The notes under the pieces are model-generated. The model saw nothing but the letters and a program-made list of their open reading frames with translations. It was not told the DNA's origin and searched no databases. A DNA stretch of 64,000 nt from Saliniramus fredricksonii (lineage in GTDB: Bacteria > Pseudomonadota > Alphaproteobacteria > Rhizobiales > Beijerinckiaceae), in NCBI RefSeq assembly GCF_900094735.1, contig NZ_FMBM01000001.1:682001-746000 (forward strand), in the 5' to 3' direction. The position numbers were made by a program, and so were the translations under genes. Shown piece after piece: positions 44,482 through 54,328 of this stretch. Within the stretch, counting starts at the first letter, position 1. Every line of letters starts with the position of its first letter.

Positions 44482-45326
44482 CGGAATGGATGCGCGAGAC
44501 GCTGCATGACGACCACGCGCAGGCCCTGCGCGTGGACGCGGTGCTCTATGACAGCGCGACCGATCACCAGCGACTGCGGGTCTTCGAGAATGCGCGATTC
44601 GGGCGCGTTCTCACCCTCGACGACGTGGTGCAGACCACCGAAGGCGACAATTTCATCTATCACGAGATGCTCACCCATGTGCCGATCTTCGCGCATGGAT
44701 CCGTGGAACGCGTGCTGATCATCGGCGGCGGTGACGGCGGCATGGCCCGCGAGGTGCTGCGCCACGCAGGCGTGCGCCACGTCACCATGGTCGAGATCGA
44801 TGCCGGCGTGGTGGAATTCTCCAGGCAGTATCTGCCGCGCCTCTCCAACGGCGCTTTCGACGATCCCCGCCTTGAGCTCGTCATCGCTGACGGCGCCGTC
44901 TTCATGCGCGAGACGGACCAGACATTCGACGTGATCATCGTCGATTCGACCGATCCGATCGGCCCCGGCGAGGTGCTCTTCACCGATCATTTCTACGGCC
45001 ATGCGAAGCGCGCGCTCAATCCCGGCGGCATTCTGGTGACGCAGAACGGCGTACCCTTCATGCAGCCCGATGAACTGATCGGCACGATGCGCGCCTTCAG
45101 CGCGCTGTTTGCCGATTGGGGCTGCTATCTGGCGACGGTGCCAACCTATGCCGGCGGGCCGATGGCATTCGGCTGGGGCACGGATGGCGATGCCCGCAAG
45201 GTATCGCTGGAGATCTTGCAGGCGCGCCATGCCGAAGCCGGGTTCACGGCGGATTACTACACGCCCGAAGTGCATCTGGCCGCTTTCGCCCTTCCGGGCT
45301 ACGTGAAACGGCTCATGCCGGGCTGA
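44478..45326 (+). CDS. speE: Spermidine synthase
   Basis: Transfers the aminopropyl group from decarboxylated SAM to putrescine. The 282-residue enzyme shows the [18 protein letters not shown] segment, the [14 protein letters not shown] nucleotide loop, [17 protein letters not shown], and the catalytic [10 protein letters not shown]. The start within the speD stop codon shows coupling of the two successive steps. Confidence 0.95.
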   Translation: MTEWMRETLHDDHAQALRVDAVLYDSATDHQRLRVFENARFGRVLTLDDVVQTTEGDNFIYHEMLTHVPIFAHGSVERVLIIGGGDGGMAREVLRHAGVRHVTMVEIDAGVVEFSRQYLPRLSNGAFDDPRLELVIADGAVFMRETDQTFDVIIVDSTDPIGPGEVLFTDHFYGHAKRALNPGGILVTQNGVPFMQPDELIGTMRAFSALFADWGCYLATVPTYAGGPMAFGWGTDGDARKVSLEILQARHAEAGFTADYYTPEVHLAAFALPGYVKRLMPG

Positions 45327-45369
45327 AACCCCGGCGCATGACCGGAACCGGTCGGTCTGGAATCGAATC

Positions 45370-45398
45370 CTTGCAATCGGGCGCGCGAAGCCTTATAC
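45370..45398 (+). promoter_or_regulatory. Predicted rpsB promoter
   Basis: CTTGCA-N17-TTATAC, very close to the predicted rpsA promoter (CTTGCA-N17-TTATCC). It places the transcript start about 115 bases before rpsB. Confidence 0.6.
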
Positions 45399-45519
45399 GC
45401 GCGCTCATCCCACACGCGGAGCAGCGTCGGCGGCAGACCCGTCGTCACGCAATCCCGGTGGCCGTCCTGCTCAAGGGCGGTTCACGGCTTCGCGGAGGTC
45501 ACAACCGGAGCATAAAAGA

Positions 45520-46539
45520 ATGGCACTTCCCGATTTCTCCATGCGTCAGCTTCTCGAAGCCGGCGCCCATTTCGGCCACCAGTCCCACCGCTGGAACCCG
45601 AAGATGCTTCCCTACATCTTCGGCACCCGCAACAACATCCACATCATCGACCTGGCCCAGACCGTGCCGGCCTTGTATCGCGCCCTTCAGGCGGTCAGCG
45701 ATACGGTGGCCAAGGGCGGTCGCGTGCTGATCGTCGGCACCAAGCGTCAGGCGCAGGACGCCGTCGCGGATGCGGCACGCCGCTCGGCGCAGTACTATGT
45801 CAATGCCCGCTGGCTCGGCGGCATGCTGACCAACTGGAAGACGATCTCCGGCTCGATCGCGCGACTGCGCAAGGTCGACGAGATCCTCGAAGGCGGCGGC
45901 CAGGGGCTGACCAAGAAAGAGCGCCTGATGCTCGCCCGCGAGAAGGAAAAGCTCGAGCGCGCCCTTGGCGGCATCAAGGATATGGGCGGCGTTCCGGATC
46001 TGATCTTCGTGATCGATACCAACAAGGAGCAACTCGCCATCAAGGAAGCCCAGCGTCTGGGCATCCCGGTCGCGGCCGTGGTGGATACGAACTGCGATCC
46101 CGACGGTATCGCCTTCCCGGTTCCGGCCAATGACGACGCGGCCCGCGCCATCGCGCTGTATTGCGATCTGATCGCCCGCGCGGCGATCGACGGCATCTCC
46201 CGCGGCCAGGGCGATGTCGGCGTCGATGTCGGCGCCTCCGAGGCCCCGATGGTCGAAGAGCTGCCGGCGGAAGTCGCCACCAGCTCGGAGCAGACCGACA
46301 CGTTCGAGGCGCTCGCCGCCCCGCGTGGTGCGCCGGACGACCTGACCAAGCTGAACGGCGTCGGCCCGGAGCTCGAGACCACGCTCAACGATGGCGGTAT
46401 CTTCCATTACTGGCAGATCGCGGCGATGAACGAGGCCGATATCGCGAAGGTCGATGCCGATCTCAAGCTCAACGGCAAGATCACGCAGAACGGCTGGGTC
46501 GCTCAGGCCAGGGCGCTGATCGAAGACGCTGCGGCGTAA
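45520..46539 (+). CDS. rpsB: 30S ribosomal protein S2 with C-terminal extension
   Basis: S2 binds the 30S shoulder near S1. The core is canonical ([64 protein letters not shown]). At 339 residues it is about 100 longer than the enteric protein. After an acidic linker (to about residue 270) comes a helix-hairpin-like domain, [19 protein letters not shown] through [12 protein letters not shown], a feature of some alphaproteobacteria. It is followed by tsf, as in most bacteria. Confidence 0.95.
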   Translation: MALPDFSMRQLLEAGAHFGHQSHRWNPKMLPYIFGTRNNIHIIDLAQTVPALYRALQAVSDTVAKGGRVLIVGTKRQAQDAVADAARRSAQYYVNARWLGGMLTNWKTISGSIARLRKVDEILEGGGQGLTKKERLMLAREKEKLERALGGIKDMGGVPDLIFVIDTNKEQLAIKEAQRLGIPVAAVVDTNCDPDGIAFPVPANDDAARAIALYCDLIARAAIDGISRGQGDVGVDVGASEAPMVEELPAEVATSSEQTDTFEALAAPRGAPDDLTKLNGVGPELETTLNDGGIFHYWQIAAMNEADIAKVDADLKLNGKITQNGWVAQARALIEDAAA

Positions 46540-46705
46540 GGCTTCGTCATACACGCGTCATCAACGCGTGTTGCGCCTGCAGCGCCCGCTCTGCCGCGTG
46601 GCCTGCATGCGCTTGCGCGCAGACGCATCGTTGTTGATTCCGTTTGTGTAACCCGGCGGCCGGAGCATGGCGCCGGGTTCCCCCATGACCAGGAAAGGAA
46701 GAGCC

Positions 46706-47629
46706 ATGGCGAACATTTCCGCCGCTCTGGTGAAGGAACTGCGCGACAAGACCGGCGCAGGCATGATGGACTGCAAGAAGGCCCTCGGCGAGACCGACGG
46801 CGATATCGAAGCCGCCGTCGACTGGCTGCGCACCAAGGGGCTGGCCAAGGCCGCCAAGAAGGCCGGGCGCGTCGCGGCCGAAGGCCTCGTCGGCATCGCC
46901 GTTTCCGGTTCGCAGGCTGCCGTGGTCGAGGTCAATTCCGAGACCGACTTCGTCGCCCGCAACGAGCAGTTCCAGGGATTCGTCGCCGAGACCGCAAAGG
47001 CCGCGCTCGCCACCGATGGCAGCCTCGAGGCGCTGCAGGCGGCAAAGCTCGCCGCCGGAGCGAGTGTCGAGGATACGATCAAGGAACTCATCGCCACGAT
47101 CGGCGAGAACATGACCCTGCGCCGCGTTGACAAGGTCACCGTCCCGGATGGTGTCGTCGCCGCCTACATGCACAATGCGGTGGCCGAGGGGCTGGGCAAG
47201 ATCGGCGTGCTGGTCGCCCTCGAATCGACCGGCGACAAGGCGTTCCTCAACACGCTCGGGCGCCAGATTGCCATGCATGTCGCCGCTGTGAATCCCATTG
47301 CGGTGGATGCATCGGGCGTCGACGCGGCCACGATCGAGCGTGAATCGGCGATCCTGCGCGAGAAGAATGCCGGCAAGCCAGACCACGTCATGGCCAAGAT
47401 CGTCGAGAGCGGCGTGAAATCCTACCTCAAGGAAGTCACCCTGCTCGACCAGCCCTTCGTGCACGATTCGTCGAAGACCGTCGCGCAGGTGCTCAAGGAA
47501 GCCGAAAGCAAGGCCGGCGCGCCTGTGACGCTTACCGGTTTCGTGCGCTATGCGCTCGGCGAGGGCATCGAAAAGGAAGAGAGCGACTTCGCGGCCGAAG
47601 TCGCCGCCCAGGCCGGCGTCAAGGGCTGA
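46706..47629 (+). CDS. tsf: Elongation factor Ts
   Basis: EF-Ts exchanges GDP for GTP on EF-Tu. The 307-residue protein has the N-terminal [20 protein letters not shown], the exchange-core [11 protein letters not shown], and the C-terminal coiled-coil region. ATG 46706 has AGGAAAGGAAGAG before it. The 166-base gap after rpsB suggests cotranscription with processing. Confidence 0.96.
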   Translation: MANISAALVKELRDKTGAGMMDCKKALGETDGDIEAAVDWLRTKGLAKAAKKAGRVAAEGLVGIAVSGSQAAVVEVNSETDFVARNEQFQGFVAETAKAALATDGSLEALQAAKLAAGASVEDTIKELIATIGENMTLRRVDKVTVPDGVVAAYMHNAVAEGLGKIGVLVALESTGDKAFLNTLGRQIAMHVAAVNPIAVDASGVDAATIERESAILREKNAGKPDHVMAKIVESGVKSYLKEVTLLDQPFVHDSSKTVAQVLKEAESKAGAPVTLTGFVRYALGEGIEKEESDFAAEVAAQAGVKG

Positions 47630-47655
47630 CGGCTGCGATCCGATGGTCTTGGAAA

Positions 47656-47680
47656 GGGCGTCCTGCGGGGCGCCCTTTTT
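47656..47680 (+). terminator. Intrinsic terminator of rpsB-tsf
   Basis: GGGCG, loop of 10, CGCCC, then TTTTT, 26 bases after the tsf stop. Confidence 0.8.
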
Positions 47681-47879
47681 GCGTTCCGGCGCCTGCCGGC
47701 GTCGCCTTCAGCGCGCATGCCTGCCGTTTTTCCATGCAAGGCCGCGCTGCCTAATTTTTAATCAGGCGACTATTAAGCAAGCTTTTACCTGCCGCCTGTT
47801 TTTGCGGCAGCGCCTCGGAATCCACCCTGCAACCCCTGATTCCGGGGAATTTGCCGCGTCGCAGCGATGACGGCCCGAC
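47681..47879. other. AT-rich upstream region of glnK
   Basis: Almost 200 bases with no gene. It holds AT-rich stretches (TTTTTAAT, ATTAAGC) unusual for this genome and a CTGCCGC/GCGGCAG hairpin with a T-rich loop at about 47791-47812. These are plausible upstream activator sites for an NtrC-type enhancer protein acting on the sigma-54 promoter at 47880. Confidence 0.4.
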
Positions 47880-47896
47880 TTGGCACGGCACTTGTT
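47880..47896 (+). promoter_or_regulatory. Sigma-54-type promoter of glnK-amtB
   Basis: TTGGCACG-GCAC-TTGTT, matching the -24 GG and -12 element with spacing GG-N10-TTG; only the consensus -12 C (TTGC) differs. glnK-amtB operons are classic NtrC/RpoN targets, which supports the call. Confidence 0.7.
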
Positions 47897-47993
47897 TGCA
47901 GATGTCCCCGGGACGCGGCGGTCCGATGATCCGCCGTCTCACGTCAACGCGTCCGCACGCAAGAAGCCTGCGGCATCGAAGGGGGCAAAACCC

Positions 47994-48332
47994 ATGAAAA
48001 TCGTGATGGCCATCATCAAGCCGTTCAAGCTGGAGGAGGTGCGCGATGCGCTCACCGCTCTCGGCGTGCACGGCCTGACCGTGACCGAAGTGAAGGGATA
48101 CGGGCGCCAGAAAGGGCACACCGAAATCTATCGCGGCGCCGAATACGCCGTGAGCTTCCTGCCGAAGATCAAGGTCGAGGTCGCCGTAGCCGACGACCAG
48201 GTTCAGGGCGCGATCGACGCCATCGCCCAGGCGGCCCGTACGGGCCAGATCGGCGACGGCAAGATCTTCGTCGTTCCGCTCGAGAAAGCCGTGCGCATCC
48301 GCACCGGCGAAACCGATTCCGATGCGCTCTGA
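47994..48332 (+). CDS. glnK: PII nitrogen regulatory protein GlnK
   Basis: A 112-residue trimeric PII protein that senses ATP/ADP, 2-oxoglutarate and uridylylation state and plugs AmtB when nitrogen is plentiful. The T-loop GYGRQKGHTEIYRGAEY is intact, including the uridylylated Tyr51; the B- and C-loops (ARTGQIGDGKIFV, VRIRTGE) match. ATG 47994 begins the invariant MKIVMAIIKPFKL. It is followed by amtB after 34 bases. Confidence 0.96.
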   Translation: MKIVMAIIKPFKLEEVRDALTALGVHGLTVTEVKGYGRQKGHTEIYRGAEYAVSFLPKIKVEVAVADDQVQGAIDAIAQAARTGQIGDGKIFVVPLEKAVRIRTGETDSDAL

Positions 48333-48366
48333 GCGCTCCAGTGAAGCCTTCTCAGGAGTTTACGTG

Positions 48367-49692
48367 ATGGTTCAACGTCTTTTGACACGCAGCGCTGGTG
48401 CCGCTCTGGCGCTCGGCCTGATGAGCGCCGCCGCCCTGGCGCAGGACGCGGAGGGCTCGACTGCAGTCCCCGCTGACGGCCAGTTCGTCTTCAACACGCT
48501 GCTCTTCCTTATCGGCGGTTTTCTCGTGATGTGGATGGCCGCCGGCTTCGCCATGCTCGAAGCCGGGATGGTACGCTCCAAGAACGTCTCGATGCAGTGC
48601 CTCAAGAATATCGGCCTGTATTCCACCGCCGGCCTGATGTACTGGATCATCGGCTACAATCTCATGTATGCCGGTGTCGATGGCGGCTTCTTCGGCACGC
48701 CGGGGCCCATCTCGATCCCCGACCCGGCCGCTGATACCGGTGACTACGCAGCCGCCTCCGACTGGTTCTTCCAGATGGTGTTCTGCGCCACCACAGCCTC
48801 GATCGTCTCCGGCACCATCGCCGAGCGCATGAAGCTCAGCTCCTTCCTGATCTTCGTGGTGATCCTCACGGGTATTCTCTACCCGATCACCGGCGCCTGG
48901 CAGTGGGGCGGCGGCTGGCTCGCCGAGATGGGCTTCTCCGACTTTGCCGGTTCGACGCTGGTGCACTCCGTGGGCGGCTGGGCGGCTCTGACGGGTGCGC
49001 TGATCATCGGTGCGCGCAAGGGCAAGTATTCCGAGGACGGCAAGGTCAACGCCCTGCCGGGCTCCTCGATGCCGCTGGCGACGCTGGGCACCTTCATCCT
49101 CTGGCTCGGCTGGTTCGGCTTCAACGGCGGCTCTCAGCTCGCCATGGGCACGATCGAAGACGCTTCCTCGGTAGCCAAGATCTTCATGAACACCAACCTT
49201 GCCGCAGCCGGTGGTGTGGTTGCCGCGATCATCCTCAGCCAGATCATCTACAAGAAGGTCGATCTCACCTTCGCCCTCAACGGTGCTCTGGCGGGCCTGG
49301 TCTCGATCACGGCCGAGCCGCTGGCACCTTCCGCGGGCCTGTCGGTTGTGATCGGTGCCGTGGGTGGTGCAATCGTGGTCTTCGCGGTGCCGCTGCTCGA
49401 CAAGCTGAAGATCGATGACGTCGTCGGCGCCATTCCGGTCCACCTGCTTGCGGGTATCTGGGGTACGCTGATCGTGCCGCTGTCGAATGACGGCACCAGC
49501 TTCGGCACCCAGATCGTCGGTATCGCTGCGATCGGCGCCTTCACCGTGGTCGCCTCCGGCATCGTCTGGATGATCATCAAGGCCATCATCGGCTTGCGCG
49601 TCAGCGACGAGGAGGAGAGCCTGGGGCTCGACAAGGTCGAGGTCGGTGTGGAGGCCTATCCGGAATTCGCTTCCGGCGCCGGGCGCATCTGA
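48367..49692 (+). CDS. amtB: Ammonium transporter AmtB
   Basis: A 441-residue ammonium channel with a cleavable signal peptide (ending ALAQDAEG) and eleven helices. Signature segments: AGFAMLEAGMVRSKNV, the FCATTASIVSGTIAERMKLSSF stretch, and DFAGSTLVHSVGGWAAL with the conserved pore His; a second pore His lies in VHLLAGIWG. AGGAG lies 10 bases before ATG 48367. Paired with GlnK, which binds the channel's cytosolic face. Confidence 0.96.
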   Translation: MVQRLLTRSAGAALALGLMSAAALAQDAEGSTAVPADGQFVFNTLLFLIGGFLVMWMAAGFAMLEAGMVRSKNVSMQCLKNIGLYSTAGLMYWIIGYNLMYAGVDGGFFGTPGPISIPDPAADTGDYAAASDWFFQMVFCATTASIVSGTIAERMKLSSFLIFVVILTGILYPITGAWQWGGGWLAEMGFSDFAGSTLVHSVGGWAALTGALIIGARKGKYSEDGKVNALPGSSMPLATLGTFILWLGWFGFNGGSQLAMGTIEDASSVAKIFMNTNLAAAGGVVAAIILSQIIYKKVDLTFALNGALAGLVSITAEPLAPSAGLSVVIGAVGGAIVVFAVPLLDKLKIDDVVGAIPVHLLAGIWGTLIVPLSNDGTSFGTQIVGIAAIGAFTVVASGIVWMIIKAIIGLRVSDEEESLGLDKVEVGVEAYPEFASGAGRI

Positions 49693-49721
49693 TCACACGC
49701 CCGAGCATCCTGAAGAAACCG

Positions 49722-49755
49722 AAGCGTCGCGCCCCGTGCGCGGCGCTTCCTTTTT
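49722..49755 (+). terminator. Intrinsic terminator of glnK-amtB
   Basis: An 11-bp stem (AAGCGTCGCGC with GCGCGGCGCTT, one G-T pair), loop CCCGT, then TTTTT. Confidence 0.85.
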
Positions 49756-49934
49756 GCACGGCTCGGCAATGCCGGGTTGGCGTCGTGAATGGCACATGGA
49801 CCGGCCAGGTCGCACGGCTGTTGCATGGCGTGTTTCTGCCAAGATGGTGAGTGCATGGCGCGGGGGTGACGGATCCGGCGCGGAGTTGCTACCTGTTGCG
49901 CAACGAAGCACACAGCGATGGAGTGGACGAAGCC

Positions 49935-51368
49935 ATGTATCCGCAGGTCGAATTGCATATTGCCGGCAAATGGCGCGGCGCCGCCTCCGGCGAGACGATG
50001 GACATCATCAACCCCGCCACCGGCGACGCCATCGGCGCATTGCCCGTCGCCACCATCGCCGATCTCGACGAGGCGCTCGAAGCCGCCGGGAAGGGCTTTG
50101 CCACCTGGCGCGCGATCGGCGCCTTCGATCGCTACAAGATCATGCGCAAGGCGGCCGAATTGCTGCGCGAGCGCGCCGAGACGATCGCGGCGATCATGAC
50201 CACGGAACAGGGCAAGCCGCTCGCGGAAGCGCTGATGGAGACGCGCGGCGCTGCCGATACGATCGACTGGTTCGCCGAGGAGGCGCGCCGCGCCTATGGC
50301 CGCATCGTCCCCGCGCGCGCTTCCGATGTGATGCAGATGGTGATCAAGGAGCCGGTCGGCCCCGTCGCGGCCTTCACGCCGTGGAACTTCCCGATCAACC
50401 AGGCGGTGCGCAAGGTCTCCGGTGCGCTGGCCGCTGGCTGCTCGGTCGTGCTCAAGGGCCCGGAAGATACGCCGGGCAGTTGCGCCGAACTGATCAAGGC
50501 CTTCAACGATGCGGGTGTGCCCGACAATGTGCTCAACCTCGTCTTCGGCAATCCGGCGCAGATTTCGGAATACCTGATTCCGCATCCGGTCATCCGCAAG
50601 ATCTCCTTCACCGGCTCCACGGCGATCGGCAAGCAGCTCGCTGCGCTCGCCGGCGCGCATATGAAGCGCGTGACCATGGAGCTGGGCGGCCATGCGCCCT
50701 CGATCGTCTTCAAGGACGCCAATCTGGAGAAGGCCCTCAAGGTGCTCTCGGCCAACAAGTACCGCAATGCCGGCCAGGTCTGCGTCTCGCCGACGCGTTT
50801 CCTCGTGCATGAGAGCGTGTTCGACAAGTTCGTCGACGAATTCGTCACGATCTCGAAGAATCTCAATGTCGGCGATGGCCACGACCCGAAGACCAGCATG
50901 GGTCCGCTGGCGCATTCGCGCAGGATCGACGCGATGGAATCCTTCGTCGCCGATGCCGAGGCCAAGGGCGCGGAACTGCGCACCGGCGGCAAGCGGATCG
51001 GCAATCGCGGCTATTTCTTCGAGCCGACGGTCTTCACCAACCTCCCGATGGATTCCAGGATCATGAACGAGGAGCCCTTCGGGCCGATCGCGGCGATCCA
51101 GAAATTCTCGGATGACGAGGAGGCTTTCGCGGAAGCCAACCGCCTGCCCTACGGGCTCGCGGCTTATGCCTATACCGAATCCGGAACCACGGCCCGCGCG
51201 CTGGCCGAGCGGGTCGAGAGCGGCATGATCTCGATCAACCATCACGGCATCGCTCTTCCGGAGACACCCTTCGGCGGCGTCAAGGATTCGGGCTATGGTT
51301 CCGAGGGCGGCCTCGAAGCAATCGAGGCCTATCTCAATACCAAGTTCGTGACGAAGAGCGGCCTTTGA
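49935..51368 (+). CDS. NAD-dependent succinate-semialdehyde dehydrogenase-type aldehyde dehydrogenase
   Basis: A 477-residue aldehyde dehydrogenase with AFTPWNFPINQ, the cofactor-site SFTGSTAIGKQL, catalytic Glu in TMELGGHAPS and catalytic Cys in NAGQVCVSPTRF. The overall pattern (ETRGAADTIDWFAEEARRAYG; HHGIALPETPFGG) fits the succinate-semialdehyde branch. The true substrate could be another short aldehyde. ATG 49935 matches the family start; an earlier ATG would add a non-conserved tail. Monocistronic, with its own terminator. Confidence 0.85.
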   Translation: MYPQVELHIAGKWRGAASGETMDIINPATGDAIGALPVATIADLDEALEAAGKGFATWRAIGAFDRYKIMRKAAELLRERAETIAAIMTTEQGKPLAEALMETRGAADTIDWFAEEARRAYGRIVPARASDVMQMVIKEPVGPVAAFTPWNFPINQAVRKVSGALAAGCSVVLKGPEDTPGSCAELIKAFNDAGVPDNVLNLVFGNPAQISEYLIPHPVIRKISFTGSTAIGKQLAALAGAHMKRVTMELGGHAPSIVFKDANLEKALKVLSANKYRNAGQVCVSPTRFLVHESVFDKFVDEFVTISKNLNVGDGHDPKTSMGPLAHSRRIDAMESFVADAEAKGAELRTGGKRIGNRGYFFEPTVFTNLPMDSRIMNEEPFGPIAAIQKFSDDEEAFAEANRLPYGLAAYAYTESGTTARALAERVESGMISINHHGIALPETPFGGVKDSGYGSEGGLEAIEAYLNTKFVTKSGL

Positions 51369-51398
51369 GTCGATTCTTTCAGTAGGGAGCTATCATTA

Positions 51399-51433
51399 CG
51401 CCGCCCGCTATCAAGACGGGCGGCGTTTTATTT
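51399..51433 (+). terminator. Intrinsic terminator of the aldehyde dehydrogenase gene
   Basis: CGCCGCCCG, loop CTATCAAGA, CGGGCGGCG, then TTTTATTT: a perfect 9-bp GC stem. Confidence 0.92.
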
Positions 51434-51590
51434 GAAATTTATTCAAATTGCGATGAATTGAATCGCGTCTTCAATTACGAATACAGCCACACGCAAGCCT
51501 CCTCTGTTGAACTGCCATGGATCGCGCCATCCGCCCCCGCCAGGAGCGGGTCGCAGCGCAGCAGGTTCGCAGACCGCAGGGAGTTTCGCG

Positions 51591-52850
51591 ATGAGCATTT
51601 ACGGTACGATGAGGACCGGCGTATCCGGCATGGCTGCCCAGGCCAACCGGATCGGCGTTGTGGCCGACAACATGGCCAATGTGAACACTACCGGTTACAA
51701 GCGTTCCTCAACGCAGTTTTCCTCCTTCATTCTGAATTCGCAGGCGGGAAGCTACAATTCCGGCGGTGTGGAGACCGATATCCGGCAGCATGTGACCCAG
51801 CAGGGCGCGATGCAATACACCACCTCGACCACCGATCTCGCGGTCAACGGCAACGGCTTCTTCGTCGTCTCGGATGCCGGCGGCACTCCATTCCTGACCC
51901 GCGCCGGCTCCTTCGTTCCCGATGGCGAAGGCAATCTGATCAATGCTGGCGGCTTCCAGCTGATGGGTTATCCGCTGGCCGACGGCGATCCCGACGTCGT
52001 GGTCAATGCGATGGCCGGGCTGGAGCCGGTCAACATCACCCAGAACGCACTTGAGGCCACGCCTTCGACGGAAGGTATTTTCGGCGCCAACCTGCCCTCC
52101 AACGCCAATATCGTCCCCGCGGGCAGCCTTCCCTCGGATAATGTGCCAGGATCCGTCTTCGAGGCGAAATCTTCGCTCGTTGCGTATGACAATCTGGGCA
52201 ACGAGGTCGTGCTCGACGTCTATTTCACCAAGACAGCCGCCAATGAATGGGAAGTCTCGGTCTTCGATCAGGCCGAGGCCGGCCCGGGTGGCGGCTTCCC
52301 CTATGGTGCCGGGCCGCTCGATACCCAGACCCTGGTCTTCGACCCGGCAAATGGTCGCCTTGATGGTGCTTCGCCCGACGGGTTGAACTTCGCCGTCCCA
52401 GATGGCCAGGCACTCGAACTCGACCTCTCCGCCATGACACAGGTCGCCGCCGATTACACAGTGATGCGTGCGGATGTGAACGGCAATGCCCCGAGCGCCG
52501 TGCGCGGCGTGGAATTTTCCTCCGACGGTACGCTCTATGCCGTGTTCGAGAACGGTGACCGGCGCGCCACCCACCGCGTTCCGCTCGCGGATGTGCGCAG
52601 CCCGGACAATCTGATCGCCACGGCGGGCAATGTCTTCTCGGTGGGCATCGATTCCGGCGACGTCACCATGGGCTTCCCCGGTGAGGGCGGCATGGGTTCG
52701 ATGGTCACCAGTGCGGTCGAGCAGTCGAATGTCGATCTCGCTGACGAGCTCACCAACATGATCGAGGCCCAGCGCGGCTATCAGGCCAATTCCAAGGTCT
52801 TCCAGACCGGCTCGGATCTGCTCGAAGTGCTGGTCAACCTGAAGCGATGA
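51591..52850 (+). CDS. flgE: Flagellar hook protein FlgE
   Basis: FlgE builds the universal-joint hook. The 419-residue protein has the N-terminal rod/hook signature MSIYGTMRTGVSGMAAQANR with ADNMANVNTTGYKRS, the D1 motif VNGNGFFVV, and a C-terminal coil (SNVDLADELTNMIEAQRGYQ) ending FQTGSDLLEVLVNLKR. ATG 51591 has AGGGAG before it. It heads flgE-flgK-flgL-flaF-flbT-flgD-fliQ. Confidence 0.95.
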   Translation: MSIYGTMRTGVSGMAAQANRIGVVADNMANVNTTGYKRSSTQFSSFILNSQAGSYNSGGVETDIRQHVTQQGAMQYTTSTTDLAVNGNGFFVVSDAGGTPFLTRAGSFVPDGEGNLINAGGFQLMGYPLADGDPDVVVNAMAGLEPVNITQNALEATPSTEGIFGANLPSNANIVPAGSLPSDNVPGSVFEAKSSLVAYDNLGNEVVLDVYFTKTAANEWEVSVFDQAEAGPGGGFPYGAGPLDTQTLVFDPANGRLDGASPDGLNFAVPDGQALELDLSAMTQVAADYTVMRADVNGNAPSAVRGVEFSSDGTLYAVFENGDRRATHRVPLADVRSPDNLIATAGNVFSVGIDSGDVTMGFPGEGGMGSMVTSAVEQSNVDLADELTNMIEAQRGYQANSKVFQTGSDLLEVLVNLKR

Positions 52851-52897
52851 TGCGCCGGCAAAGCTGTCGCCATGCCTGAAACCGGGATCACGTCACC

Positions 52898-54313
52898 ATG
52901 AACCTCTCCGTCGCCCTGTCCTCCGCGCAATCGGCGCTCTCCGCCACATCGACGCAGACATCGATCATCTCGCGCAACATCTCGGGCGCGGCCGATCCCG
53001 GCTATTCCCGCAAGATGGGACTGACCTCATCAATGGGTCTCGGCGGCGTCAAGCTCGTCTCGGTCGGCCGTGCCGCCGATACCGCGCTGCACGCCCGCAT
53101 GCTGGAGGCGAATTCCGGCGCCTCCGCGCAACAGGCGCTGCTCGAAGGCTTCGAGACGCTTGCGCGCACGGTCGACGATCCGCAGTTGAACCAGTCCGTA
53201 TCCGCCTCGCTCGGCAAGCTCACCGACGCGCTGCAGATGCAGGCGGAATCGCCCGGTGATCCGGTGCTCGGAGCCGCGACGCTGTCGGCGGCCTATGATC
53301 TCACGGGCACGCTCAACAATGCGGCGCAGACCACGCAGGGCGCCCGGGCCGAAGCGGATGCGGCCATGGCCGATTCGGTGGATCGCATCAATGAGCTGCT
53401 CACCCGTTTCGAAGGTGCCAACCGCGCCATCGTCGTGGGTACGCAATCGGGCACCGATGTCAGCGACGAGCTTGATACGCGCGACCGGATCCTTGACGAG
53501 CTGTCGCAGGAGGTGGGCATCTCCACCGTCACCCGCGCCGGCAACGACATGGTGATCTATACCGATAGCGGCGTCACGCTGTTCGAGAAATCCGCGCGCA
53601 CGATCAGTTTCAACCGCACCTTCGCCTATGATGCCGGCACGACCGGCGCCGCCGTCTTCGCCGACGGGGTGCCCCTGACCGGGGCCGGCGCGAGCATGGG
53701 CATCAAGAGCGGTGCGCTCCACGGGCATGCGACTTTGCGCGATGAGGTGGCGCCGCAATACCAGCTTCAGCTGGACGAGATCGCCCGGGGGCTGGTCCAT
53801 GCCTTCGGCGAACCCGCCCCCGGCGGGGCAGCGGGGATCTTCGTCGATCCCGGCCCGGCCGGCCCTGGTCTCGCGGCCCGTATCGGCGTTTCTCCCGATG
53901 TCGATCCCGCACTCGGCGGTGATCTCGCCCGCCTGCGCGACGGTGTGACCGTCAATTTCAACCCCGCCGGAGACGCCGCCTTCTCCGACCGGATCCACGC
54001 CATGCTGGAGGCGCTGGAGGCACCGCAGGGTTTCGACCCGGCGACGGGGATCAATCCCAACACGACCCTGTCGCGCTTCGCCTCCTCTTCCGTGAGCTGG
54101 CTCGAAGCCGGGCGCCAGCAGGCATCGCAGGAAGCCTCCTTCCGCGACACCATGCTCGAGCGCACGCGCGAATCCCTGTCCAACGTCACCGGCGTCAATC
54201 TGGACGAGGAACTGGCCCTGATGATGGAGCTGGAGCGCTCCTACGGCGCCTCCGCGCGCATCATCAGTACCGTCGACACCATGCTGCAATCGCTGCTCGC
54301 GGCGACGCGCTGA
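52898..54313 (+). CDS. flgK: Hook-filament junction protein FlgK (HAP1)
   Basis: A 471-residue hook-associated protein. The N-terminal coil (LSVALSSAQSALSATSTQ, SRNISGAADPGYSRK) and the C-terminal coil (SNVTGVNLDEELALMMELE, RSYGASARIISTVDTML) are the conserved assembly regions; the middle is variable. It is exported through the FlhA/FliR gate, with the FlgN-like protein as likely chaperone. Confidence 0.93.
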   Translation: MNLSVALSSAQSALSATSTQTSIISRNISGAADPGYSRKMGLTSSMGLGGVKLVSVGRAADTALHARMLEANSGASAQQALLEGFETLARTVDDPQLNQSVSASLGKLTDALQMQAESPGDPVLGAATLSAAYDLTGTLNNAAQTTQGARAEADAAMADSVDRINELLTRFEGANRAIVVGTQSGTDVSDELDTRDRILDELSQEVGISTVTRAGNDMVIYTDSGVTLFEKSARTISFNRTFAYDAGTTGAAVFADGVPLTGAGASMGIKSGALHGHATLRDEVAPQYQLQLDEIARGLVHAFGEPAPGGAAGIFVDPGPAGPGLAARIGVSPDVDPALGGDLARLRDGVTVNFNPAGDAAFSDRIHAMLEALEAPQGFDPATGINPNTTLSRFASSSVSWLEAGRQQASQEASFRDTMLERTRESLSNVTGVNLDEELALMMELERSYGASARIISTVDTMLQSLLAATR

Positions 54314-54328
54314 TCCGGGGATGAACCG

